Assembly: GCA_035281425.1 (NCBI GenBank)
Contig: DATEDX010000105.1
Location: 1 to 9,783 of the forward strand
Length of the DNA: 9,783 nt
Direction of reading: 5' to 3'
Source: JAICND01 sp035281425
Lineage (GTDB): Bacteria; Actinomycetota; Acidimicrobiia; Spongiisociales; ZC4RG35
Position 1 is the stretch's first letter. Each line of letters opens with the position of its first letter. The notes beneath the pieces were generated by a model, which was given only the letters and a program-made list of their open reading frames with translations, was not told the DNA's origin and made no database searches. A program made the translations under genes and the position numbers. This document shows positions 1-6,690 of the stretch, in pieces.

Positions 1-378
1 GCCCAGCCGCGAGAGTTCTTCGGCCCCCAGCTCTCCATGGTTGAGGTAGGCAGCGGCCCGACCCGCCACTCTGCCTCCCAGCTTCGTCCAGGCGCTGACC
101 AAGCTTCGGGCCAGGACCCCCAGATGGCTGTGCCGTTTACCGATATCGTGAAGCAGGGCCGCCCGAATCAGGTCTCTCCGCTGGGGCGAAAGTAGGGCGA
201 CTTGCTGGGCCGAGCTGAGCCCGTGGCGCTGGTCGGCCACCGGCTGGGCGTAGAAGGCTTCCTCCTCGGTGGGGCGCAGCCACGACGTGACCAACTCTCG
301 TTCAGCGGCCGCCAAAGGCGCTGAGGTGACGAAGTCGAGCAGGCGGGCGGCCAGGTGGCGCCAGGTGCTTTGCCTCAA
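1..378 (-). CDS. HD-domain phosphohydrolase, N-terminal part (runs off left edge)
   Basis: This frame has 126 codons, stays open to base 1 and lacks its stop. It carries an HD metal-dependent phosphohydrolase signature: an early His in DQRHG (H52), then LLHDIGK (H77-D78), then a His in YLNHGELGAE (H114). That spacing fits the HD family, whose members hydrolyse phosphate esters, often of nucleotides; the substrate here cannot be told. The layout resembles a family of short actinobacterial HD proteins I recall (an N-terminal helix, a DRRH-like motif, then the HD motif). The start is taken as TTG at 378, four bases after the dksA-like stop; it has only a weak ribosome-binding site, so the exact start is uncertain. 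It is the last visible gene of the pyrG operon and is probably translated by coupling from the gene before it. Confidence 0.72.
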   Translation of the reverse strand, partial: MRQSTWRHLAARLLDFVTSAPLAAAERELVTSWLRPTEEEAFYAQPVADQRHGLSSAQQVALLSPQRRDLIRAALLHDIGKRHSHLGVLARSLVSAWTKLGGRVAGRAAAYLNHGELGAEELSRLG

Positions 379-382
379 TGAC

Positions 383-730
383 TCAGGAGAGTTTGGCTTT
401 GCAGTCGACGCAGTAAACCGACTCCGGACGCGCCTCCATGCGGGCCGGAGCGATCTCTTTGCCGCAGTTGATGCAGATGCCGTAGCCACCCTCTTCGATC
501 CGTTGCAACGCTCGCTCGACACCGTCCAGCTGCCCTTTGAGGGTTTCCACCAGGCCCAGCACCTCGGTGCGTTCGGCGGTGGCCGCGCCGGCGTCGGCAA
601 ACCCGTCACCGAAAACCATGTCGGAGCGGAGGTCGCCGGTCTCTTCCGATCCCAGCTCGCCGAGCTGGCGGATGAGGCGCTGGCGCGCTTGTTCTAGTTG
701 GGTGCGAGCGGACTCGATATTGATAGTCAT
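383..730 (-). CDS. DksA/TraR-family C4 zinc-finger protein
   Basis: A complete 115-aa protein. The C-terminal zinc finger is clear: C86-x2-C89 (in GICINCG) and C107-x2-C110 (in YCVDC). The N-terminal 80 residues are helical and charged, consistent with the DksA coiled coil. An acidic stretch around D42-D46 (GDGFADAG) sits where DksA has its coiled-coil tip; the FADxG form is typical, as I recall, of actinobacterial members. Characterised DksA proteins bind the secondary channel of RNA polymerase and change promoter choice, often with ppGpp. That role is inferred for this one. The ATG start overlaps the xerD stop as ATGA, and the ribosome-binding site is weak, which suggests translational coupling. 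Confidence 0.9.
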   Translation of the reverse strand: MTINIESARTQLEQARQRLIRQLGELGSEETGDLRSDMVFGDGFADAGAATAERTEVLGLVETLKGQLDGVERALQRIEEGGYGICINCGKEIAPARMEARPESVYCVDCKAKLS

Positions 731-1626
731 TTGCTTCGGGGGTGAGATTCAAAGAAGATCTCGATCAGGTGCTGCGGAGACACCCGGGTGTAGACCTGCG
801 TGGTGGATATCTTAGCGTGCCCGAGGAGAACCTGGACAGACCTCAGATCTGCTCCTGCTTCCACCATATGGGTGGCAGCGGAGTGGCGCAAGGTGTGGGG
901 TGACACGCTGGTCGGGTCGATACCTACGGCTGCGGCGTAGCGCCGCACGAGACGAAATGCCGATTGCCGGGAAAGCATTCTTCCTCGTAGGTTCAGAAAT
1001 AGTGCGTCTCGGTCTTTGACCGATGCCTGACGGGCACGGGCCGACACGGCCAGACGATCGGGTAGCCATCTACCGATGGCCTCCGCCGCCTTAGTTCCCA
1101 ACGGCACCTGCCGCTGGCGGTCCCCTTTGCCGGTGAGGCGTAGCACCCGGTCAACCAGGTCCACGTCGTGGAGCGCGAGGTTGGTGGCCTCGGAGACCCG
1201 GGCCCCGGTGCCGTAAAGGACTTCGAGCAGGGCCCGATCCCGTCTTCCCGCCACAGTGGAGAGGTCGGGCGCCTCGACCAAGGCGATGGCTTCATCAACG
1301 GCCAGCGCCTTGGGGAAGGGATCAGGGCGGTGGGGGGGACGGAGGAGAACGGTGGGATCGGTTTGACTCCGGCCTTCTGCCACCAGGAACCGGTGCAGCC
1401 CCTTGACCGCCGCCAGCTTGCGGCTGATGGTGCTGGCGGCCAGTCCCCTTCTGGTCAGGCTCTGGGCGAATTCCTCCACCACCGCCGGGTCGGGTTGGGC
1501 CCCTCCCAGGAACTCGAGGTAGTCGGTCAGGTCCCGCCGGTAGGCGGCGATGGTGTTGGGAGCCAAACCTCGCTCCACCGCCAGGGTGGAGAGGTATTCG
1601 GTGACGCCGGGGGCGGGGACACTCAC
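727..1626 (-). CDS. xerD: Site-specific tyrosine recombinase, XerD type
   Basis: 299 aa, the usual size for XerC/XerD. An N-terminal SAM-like core-binding domain (about residues 5-85) precedes the catalytic domain. All six catalytic positions are visible: R143 (GTGARVSE), K167 (TGKGDR), H244 and R247 (HTLRH), H270 (LLGHA) and the nucleophile Y279 (TTQVYTR). The C-terminal HPRSK tail matches the family. Xer recombinases resolve chromosome dimers at dif by strand exchange. XerD rather than XerC is chosen from the LLGHxxISTTQxYTRVS region and from the pyrG-NUDIX-xerD gene order also found in mycobacteria; XerC cannot be fully excluded from sequence alone. The GTG start overlaps the ald stop as GTGA. 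A run of seven C on the coding strand (1332-1338) encodes part of an RPPH segment. Confidence 0.92.
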   Translation of the reverse strand: MSVPAPGVTEYLSTLAVERGLAPNTIAAYRRDLTDYLEFLGGAQPDPAVVEEFAQSLTRRGLAASTISRKLAAVKGLHRFLVAEGRSQTDPTVLLRPPHRPDPFPKALAVDEAIALVEAPDLSTVAGRRDRALLEVLYGTGARVSEATNLALHDVDLVDRVLRLTGKGDRQRQVPLGTKAAEAIGRWLPDRLAVSARARQASVKDRDALFLNLRGRMLSRQSAFRLVRRYAAAVGIDPTSVSPHTLRHSAATHMVEAGADLRSVQVLLGHAKISTTQVYTRVSPQHLIEIFFESHPRSK

Positions 1627-2744
1627 CCGCCCGCCAAGGCCGCTTCCGGGTGGACGAAGGGCAGGTCGAGGCTTGAGGCCACCGCAGAGTGGGTTACCTG
1701 GTCCCCCACCACATTGACCCCACCTGCCAGTTCAGGGAACCGCTTGATAGCTCCCCGCACCCCCATGTCTGCCAGGGCCAGGGTGTAAGGCAGGGTGGCG
1801 TTAGTTAAGGCATAGGTAGAGGTGTGGGGCACTGCTCCGGGGATGTTGCCGACGGCGTAATGAAGGACGTCGTGCACCGTATATACGGGGTCTTCGTGGG
1901 TGGTCTCCCGACTGGTGGCAAAACAGCCCCCCTGATCGATGGCCACGTCGACCAGGACGCTACCTCGCCTCATTGCCCGCACCATGTCCTCCGTGACCAG
2001 CTTCGGCGCCGACGCCCCCGGTACCAGCACGGTGCCTATTACTAGGTCGGCCCCGAGCACTTCCCTTTCGATGGTGAGGCGGTTGGAGGCCACGGTGGTC
2101 ATTCGCCCCTGATAGATGGAGTCGAGCCACCGAAGCCGGGCCAGGTCACGGTCGAGAACGACTACCTCCGCCTGCATTCCTACCGCGATGGCGGCGGCAT
2201 TGGCTCCGGCGATTCCACCACCAATCACCACCACTTTGGCGGGGTGGACTCCGGTGACCCCACCCAGGAGTATGCCCCGTCCGCCTTGGGCCTTCTCCAG
2301 GAAATAGGCCCCCACTTGGGTCGCCATACGTCCCGCGATCTCCGACATGGGAGCGAGGAGAGGCAGGGTACGGTCGAGCATCTGCACGGTTTCGTAGGCG
2401 ATAGCGACGATCCCCCGCTGGCGGAGCCCGGCGGCCAGGGTCGGGTAAGCAGCCAAATGGAGATAGGTGAACAGGGTCTGTCCTGGGTGGAACATCTCCA
2501 CTTCGTCCGGTTGCGGCTCCTTGACCTTGAGGATCATCTCCGCCGCCTCGAAGACCGCGCTTGCCTCGTCGACGATGTGGGCGCCCTGTTCGGCGAACTC
2601 CTCGTCGTGGATGGTTGATCCCTCCCCGGCATGACGTTCGATCATCACCTGATGGCCATGGTCGACCAGTTCCCGTACCCCTACCGGGGTGATGGCTACC
2701 CGGTATTCGGCAGTCTTCACTTCTCGGGGCACCCCGATAATCAT
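1623..2744 (-). CDS. ald: Alanine dehydrogenase
   Basis: 373 aa, essentially the family length (371). It interconverts L-alanine and pyruvate plus ammonia using NAD(H), linking amino-acid nitrogen to central metabolism. Key residues fall at the same positions as in the M. tuberculosis enzyme as I recall it: R15, K75 (LKVKEP), H96 (YLHLA) and D270 (VAIDQGG). The Rossmann dinucleotide motif GGGIAG is at 175-180, with an acidic residue at the end of the following strand (D198). The late signature VGNIPGAVPHTST is at 298-310. ATG 2744 is preferred over an in-frame GTG at 2768 because it gives the canonical MIIGVPREVK N-terminus, lies just after two GGAGGA sites, and overlaps the NUDIX stop as ATGA. 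Confidence 0.95.
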   Translation of the reverse strand: MIIGVPREVKTAEYRVAITPVGVRELVDHGHQVMIERHAGEGSTIHDEEFAEQGAHIVDEASAVFEAAEMILKVKEPQPDEVEMFHPGQTLFTYLHLAAYPTLAAGLRQRGIVAIAYETVQMLDRTLPLLAPMSEIAGRMATQVGAYFLEKAQGGRGILLGGVTGVHPAKVVVIGGGIAGANAAAIAVGMQAEVVVLDRDLARLRWLDSIYQGRMTTVASNRLTIEREVLGADLVIGTVLVPGASAPKLVTEDMVRAMRRGSVLVDVAIDQGGCFATSRETTHEDPVYTVHDVLHYAVGNIPGAVPHTSTYALTNATLPYTLALADMGVRGAIKRFPELAGGVNVVGDQVTHSAVASSLDLPFVHPEAALAGG

Positions 2745-3280
2745 TTCTCCTCCGTCCTCCGCAACCACAGGAGTAGCGCCAGCTGAGTCTTGCCGTCGAT
2801 GATCAAACCCTCCTCGATCCTATGCATCACCTCGGGGAGGGGAAGGGACAACACGGTGGCATCCCGCTCCTCGAGGCCGTCGGGGAGTCGCGCACCGAAG
2901 GTGAGACCGGTGGCAGCGTAAAGGTGAATGATCTCGTCGGTGTAGCCCGGTGAAGGCGCCATCAGACCCAGCCGAACCACCTCCTGAGCTCTCGCGCCGA
3001 GTTCTTCTTCGAGCTCACGAGCTGCCGCCGCCCCGGGATCGGAGTCGCGGGCCTCGAGCCGGCCGGCCGGTATCTCCAGCATTTCCTCGCCGAAAGGCGC
3101 CCGGCGTTGGGACACCAGCCAGAGCCGGTCGCCCTCGATGGGCAGCACCGCTACTCCGCCGGGATGAATCACCACATCGCGGCGGGCGCCTCCGCCGTCG
3201 TCGTCGAGCAGATGTTGGCGATCGAGATGCAGAAATACCCCGCTGGCGAGGCGGCGCCGCCCTAACAGCCGCAGGCTCAC
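2741..3280 (-). CDS. NUDIX hydrolase, ADP-ribose pyrophosphatase-like
   Basis: 179 aa. The NUDIX box runs from PAGR (G73) to RELEEELG (R88, E89, E92, E93), where the metal-binding glutamates lie. Downstream, SPGYTDE (110-116) is the proline-containing motif that typically marks ADP-ribose pyrophosphatases, which split ADP-ribose into AMP and ribose 5-phosphate. The box has one extra residue between G and RE compared with the consensus; the M. tuberculosis homologue Rv1700 has the same spacing as I recall. The first Glu of the consensus is missing, with Asp/Ser/Asp at 79-81. The GTG start at 3280 overlaps the pyrG stop as GTGA. The frame is open further upstream, but only antisense-quality sequence inside pyrG lies there. 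Its place between pyrG and ald is a conserved actinobacterial arrangement. Confidence 0.88.
   Translation of the reverse strand: MSLRLLGRRRLASGVFLHLDRQHLLDDDGGGARRDVVIHPGGVAVLPIEGDRLWLVSQRRAPFGEEMLEIPAGRLEARDSDPGAAAARELEEELGARAQEVVRLGLMAPSPGYTDEIIHLYAATGLTFGARLPDGLEERDATVLSLPLPEVMHRIEEGLIIDGKTQLALLLWLRRTEEK
2748..2760 (-). promoter_or_regulatory. Tandem Shine-Dalgarno sites for ald
   Basis: On the minus strand, GGAGGA occurs twice (2755-2760 and 2748-2753), 10 and 3 bases before the ald ATG at 2744. This is the strongest ribosome-binding site in the left operon and decides the ald start. It lies inside the last codons of the NUDIX gene. Confidence 0.75.
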
Positions 3281-4923
3281 CTGCGGCTGAGCTGGTCGAG
3301 GTCGGTCAACTCCTCCGTCGACCGCCGCTGACGGCGCTCGATCGCCGCTGCGACCAGCCCCGCGAAGAGGGGATGGGGATGATCGGGACGGGAACGGAAC
3401 TCGGGGTGGGCCTGGGTGGCGACGAAGAAGGGATGCGATGGGAGTTCGATGAACTCCACCAGGTTGTCGTCGGGGGAAAGGCCCGAGAGCCGCAACCCGG
3501 CCGCCTCCAAGTCGCGGCGATAGCGGTTGTTGACTTCCCATCGATGACGGTGCCGCTCATAGACGATTTCCTGCCCGTAGAGCTGGCGCACCAGGCTCCC
3601 CTCTTCCAGCTTGGCTGGGTAGCGACCCAGCCGCATGGTCCCTCCCATGTCGGTCACTGCCTGCTGGCTCTCCATCAAGTCGATCACAGGATGGACGGTG
3701 GTGGGATCGAACTCGGTCGAGTTGGCGTCATGATGACCGAGCACCGACCGAGCCACCTCGATGACTGCGCACTGCAAACCGAGGCACAAACCCAGGAAGG
3801 GGATGCCGGCCTCACGGGCGTATCTGATCCCCTGAATCTTGCCTTCCACCCCCCTCGAGCCGAACCCTCCGGGAACCACGATGCCATCCACACCTTCCAG
3901 GTGGCCGGCGGTGAGGAGCCCGGTCAGCTCTTCGGAGGGGATCCAACGAAGGTCGAGGTGCCGCCGGTGCAGGGCCGCCCCGTGCCTCAGTGCCTCCACC
4001 ACCGAAAGGTAGGCGTCGGGCAGATCGACATATTTGCCGACGATGCCCACCGTCACCTCTTCGGTGGCGGCGCGGGTTCGCTCCACCATTGCCTCCCAGT
4101 CGGTCAAGTCGATGGGATCGGCTGAAATGCCGAGCCGCTCTGTCACCACCTGATCGAGTCCTCCCCGGTGGAGGATGAGGGGAACCTCGTAGATATCGCC
4201 GGCGTCGGGGGCGGCGATCACGGCCTTGGGAGCCACGTCGCAGAACAGTGAGATCTTGCGCCGCACCTGGTCGTCGATGGGTCGTTCGGAACGCACCACG
4301 ATGACGTCGGGATGGATGCCGTGGCTGCGAAGCTCGGCCACCGAATGTTGGGTGGGCTTGGTCTTCAACTCCTCGGAGGAGGAGATGTACGGGACCAGGG
4401 TGACATGCAGGTACATGACCGATTGGCGTCCAACGTCGTTGCCGAACTGGCGGATCGCCTCCAGGAAGGGAAGACTCTCGATGTCGCCCACCGTGCCCCC
4501 TACCTCGGTGATGACGACGTCGACTTCGTCTCCTCCCACCTTGCGGATCCGAGACTTGATCTCATTGGTGATGTGGGGAATCACCTGGACGGTGTCGCCG
4601 GCATAGTCACCGCGGCGTTCTTTCTGGATCACGGCCAGGTAAACCGACCCGGCGGTGACGTTGGAAATCCGACGCAGGTTCTCACCGGTGAATCTTTCGT
4701 AATGGCCGAGATCGAGGTCGGTCTCGCCCCCATCATCGGTAACGAAGACCTCGCCGTGCTGGAAGGGATTCATCGTCCCCGGGTCGACGTTGATATAGGG
4801 ATCGAGCTTCTGATTGACTACCCGCAGACCACGGTCACGAAGCAGCCGGCCGAGAGATGCCGCGGTGATGCCCTTGCCGAGCGAAGAGACGACGCCCCCC
4901 GTGACGAACACGTACTTTGTCAC
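3277..4923 (-). CDS. pyrG: CTP synthase
   Basis: 548 aa, full length. The enzyme makes CTP from UTP with ATP and glutamine, the last step of de novo pyrimidine nucleotide synthesis. The N-terminal synthase domain starts with the hallmark MTKYVFVTGG and a P-loop SSLGKG (K17); metal and UTP/CTP-site motifs such as DPYINVDPGTMNPFQHGEV (41-59) and EVGGTVGDIES (140-150) are intact. The C-terminal class I glutamine amidotransferase domain (about 290-530) has its oxyanion glycine loop PGGFGSRG, nucleophile C380 (GLCLGLQ) and H506/E508 (AHPE). The start is GTG at 4923 with no clear Shine-Dalgarno site. It is the first gene of the minus-strand operon, transcribed away from the glycosidase gene. Confidence 0.97.
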   Translation of the reverse strand: MTKYVFVTGGVVSSLGKGITAASLGRLLRDRGLRVVNQKLDPYINVDPGTMNPFQHGEVFVTDDGGETDLDLGHYERFTGENLRRISNVTAGSVYLAVIQKERRGDYAGDTVQVIPHITNEIKSRIRKVGGDEVDVVITEVGGTVGDIESLPFLEAIRQFGNDVGRQSVMYLHVTLVPYISSSEELKTKPTQHSVAELRSHGIHPDVIVVRSERPIDDQVRRKISLFCDVAPKAVIAAPDAGDIYEVPLILHRGGLDQVVTERLGISADPIDLTDWEAMVERTRAATEEVTVGIVGKYVDLPDAYLSVVEALRHGAALHRRHLDLRWIPSEELTGLLTAGHLEGVDGIVVPGGFGSRGVEGKIQGIRYAREAGIPFLGLCLGLQCAVIEVARSVLGHHDANSTEFDPTTVHPVIDLMESQQAVTDMGGTMRLGRYPAKLEEGSLVRQLYGQEIVYERHRHRWEVNNRYRRDLEAAGLRLSGLSPDDNLVEFIELPSHPFFVATQAHPEFRSRPDHPHPLFAGLVAAAIERRQRRSTEELTDLDQLSRR

Positions 4924-4931
4924 GGGAGCTC

Positions 4932-4937
4932 AGGGTA
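4932..4937 (-). promoter_or_regulatory. Candidate -10 element for the pyrG operon
   Basis: TACCCT on the minus strand fits the loose actinobacterial TANNNT -10 pattern and ends 8 bases before the pyrG GTG. That would place transcription initiation at or within about two bases of the start codon (near-leaderless), consistent with the absence of a Shine-Dalgarno site. No good -35 hexamer is visible. The pattern is common by chance, so this is a suggestion only. Confidence 0.3.
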
Positions 4938-4974
4938 ACAGGACGACGGTCCTCCCCGAAGCACCGTCAGCCAC

Positions 4975-4980
4975 TACGGT
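4975..4980 (+). promoter_or_regulatory. Candidate -10 element for the glycosidase gene
   Basis: TACGGT (TANNNT type) lies at -12 to -7 if the G of the GTG at 4987 is +1. This is the spacing of a leaderless actinobacterial promoter. There is no Shine-Dalgarno site before 4987. It lies within the right part of a CACCGT/ACGGTG dyad. Confidence 0.35.
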
Positions 4981-4986
4981 GACGAC

Positions 4987-6690
4987 GTGACCATAGGCGG
5001 TGTCACCCACCTTCCGACCCGGTTGCTGGCGGTCGACGCCCGGCTGTGGGAGCAGCTCGACGACGAGGACCGGCGTCGATGGCAGGACCGTCTCAATCAC
5101 CTCCGCTCGGAGGTGTTGTTCATCAGCATCGGCGCCCCGCCCGACTCCGCCCCCGAGGCCGACTATCTGATCGCCCCCACCGGCGAGTGGACTCTTCGTC
5201 TACCCGCCCGGGAGGAGGTGGCCAACGCTCCCTCCGGGCCGCTCACCGCCTCCATCCGTCACCTGGCCGACGAATTTCTGATCATGCCGTCGTCAGTCAC
5301 TCTGCTTACCGGATCCGATCTGGCCCTTCCCTCCCCGGAAGAGGGGTGGCTGGTGGAGCAGGTGCCGCTCGGGGAGGAGACCGACCTCCTGGCGCTTCTC
5401 GACCGGGTGTTAGCCCTTCCTCCGGCGGCCGCCGCCGCCGATCTGTGCGATGAAGGACTGGCTAAGGCCATCGAGTCCCTACGCCGCAGCGTGACTCCCC
5501 TCGGCTTCACCGCCGCCTCTCTCCACGACAACCAACTGGGGTTGGAGGACGCCAACTACGCCTCAATTTGGGCCCGGGACGGGGTCATGACCGGGCTCTG
5601 GTCGATGGGCCTTGACGACAGTGAGTTCTTGGCCACCTTTGCCAGCACGCTGCGCCTTCTCGCCCGTCACCAGGCACCCTCCGGCCAGATCCCCGCCTAT
5701 GTGATGTTGGAGGGAGAACGGCCCGACTATTCCGGAATCGGTGGGATCGCTTCCATCGATTCGGTGTTGTGGTTTGTGATCGGGACCATCCGGTATGCCT
5801 TCCACACCGCCGACCGTGCCTTCGCCATGGAGATGCTGGAGGCCGTGGAGCGGGCCATGGCATGGTTGTCGGCGCACGACTCCAACAACGACGGCCTCAT
5901 CGAGATCCCAGAGTCGTCGGACTGGATGGATCTGTTCCCCCGCAGCTACAACGTCCTCTACGACGAAGTTCTGTGGTACCGGGCCTGTCTCGACACTTCC
6001 AGCCTCTTCACCGCACTCGGTCGCGATGGAGCCGGCTGGCAGGAGGAAGGCGAACTGATCGGAAAGCGCATCGTCGAACTGTTCTGGCCCACCGCCCGCC
6101 AGTTGATGGATCTGGCCGGATCAAGCAGTGGCCGGTATTCGGTGGGCGAGGCCCGCTACCTCCTCTCTCAGGTGACTCCTTTCGACTTTTCCTGGCGCTG
6201 TGACGTCCTTGCCAACCTCCTCGCCGCCCACCACGGGTTGCTCGACGACTATCAGCAGCAGCGGCTCTTCGACTTCTTGTGGGGGGTGGGAATCAACCAG
6301 CCCTATCCGGTGGCCTGCCTCTACCCTGCTGTCGCCTCCGGGGCCGACGACTGGAAGGACTACTTTCTCGTCAACTTCATGAACCTGCCCCACCACTACC
6401 ACAACGGGGGGATCTGGCCATTCGTCGGCGGGCTCTGGGTTCGCTTCCTACACCGCCTGGGCCGCCAGGAACTGGCTCACCGGGAACTGGAGGCACTGGC
6501 CGAGACCAACCGCCAGGGTCTGCGAGGAGAGTGGGAATTCAACGAGTGGCTCCACGGGCTCACCGGCCGCCCCATGGGCAAAAGCCACCAGGCCTGGTCG
6601 TCCGCCTCCTATATCCAGGCCTACCTGGAGGTGCACAAGACCGTGGCCAGCCCCGATGTCATCGCTCTCGATCCGAGTCGGCTGAGCTGA
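4987..6690 (+). CDS. (alpha/alpha)6-barrel glycosidase (amylo-1,6-glucosidase / GH63 / GH100 type) with a HAD-like N-terminal region
   Basis: 567 aa, no signal peptide, so probably cytoplasmic. Residues ~155-550 have the layout of six-hairpin glycosidases: SIWARDGV with an acidic candidate at D198, GGIASIDSVLW (252-262), NNDGLIEIPESSDWMD (300-315) with E309 and D312, HNGGIWPFVGG (472-482), and a late FNEWLHG then QAWSSASYIQAY. Such enzymes hydrolyse alpha-glucosides, sucrose or mannosyl/glucosyl-glycerate, so the substrate is open. Residues ~12-145 look like a shrunken HAD fold (LLAVDARLW, then ADYLIAPTGEWTLRL, then LLTGSDLA) lacking the catalytic aspartates; this is an inference. GTG 4987 is the first usable start after an in-frame stop at 4936. 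The 3' end overlaps the convergent synthase gene by 32 bp. The likely role is breaking down the sugar made by its neighbours, or a glycogen-type glucan. Confidence 0.82.
   Translation: MTIGGVTHLPTRLLAVDARLWEQLDDEDRRRWQDRLNHLRSEVLFISIGAPPDSAPEADYLIAPTGEWTLRLPAREEVANAPSGPLTASIRHLADEFLIMPSSVTLLTGSDLALPSPEEGWLVEQVPLGEETDLLALLDRVLALPPAAAAADLCDEGLAKAIESLRRSVTPLGFTAASLHDNQLGLEDANYASIWARDGVMTGLWSMGLDDSEFLATFASTLRLLARHQAPSGQIPAYVMLEGERPDYSGIGGIASIDSVLWFVIGTIRYAFHTADRAFAMEMLEAVERAMAWLSAHDSNNDGLIEIPESSDWMDLFPRSYNVLYDEVLWYRACLDTSSLFTALGRDGAGWQEEGELIGKRIVELFWPTARQLMDLAGSSSGRYSVGEARYLLSQVTPFDFSWRCDVLANLLAAHHGLLDDYQQQRLFDFLWGVGINQPYPVACLYPAVASGADDWKDYFLVNFMNLPHHYHNGGIWPFVGGLWVRFLHRLGRQELAHRELEALAETNRQGLRGEWEFNEWLHGLTGRPMGKSHQAWSSASYIQAYLEVHKTVASPDVIALDPSRLS

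Larger units (their letters stand above)
4924..4986. promoter_or_regulatory. 63-bp divergent intergenic region between pyrG and the glycosidase gene
   Basis: Both divergent promoters should lie here unless they extend into the coding regions. It holds two short inverted repeats: AGGAC/GTCCT (4940-4944 with 4949-4953) and CACCGT/ACGGTG (4962-4967 with 4976-4981, 8-nt spacer). The second overlaps the candidate plus-strand -10 and could be an operator, though it is short. Confidence 0.45.

Noticed and set aside
1332..1338. Run of seven C (coding strand) in xerD as a possible phase-variation tract
   Set aside because: It is short for slippage-based switching in GC-rich DNA, and the frame is intact with all catalytic residues downstream.
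2745..2768. Alternative GTG start for ald, 8 codons upstream
   Set aside because: The ATG at 2744 gives the canonical N-terminus, a strong Shine-Dalgarno site and the recurring 4-nt overlap.
3281..3541. N-terminal extension of the NUDIX protein into pyrG
   Set aside because: The extension is Arg/Pro-rich sequence antisense in character to nothing and out of frame with pyrG; the GTG at 3280 with a GTGA overlap fits the operon pattern and family length.
2950..4125. Long plus-strand open frame (391 codons) across NUDIX and pyrG
   Set aside because: It is antisense to two well-supported genes, has low-complexity Pro/Arg/Gly composition and no recognisable domain. Such frames are expected opposite GC-rich genes.
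4924..4960. Bacillus-type pyrG attenuator (reiterative C addition)
   Set aside because: The GGGAG/CTCCC complement in the leader is short, there is no terminator with a U-tract, and the likely transcript start leaves almost no leader.
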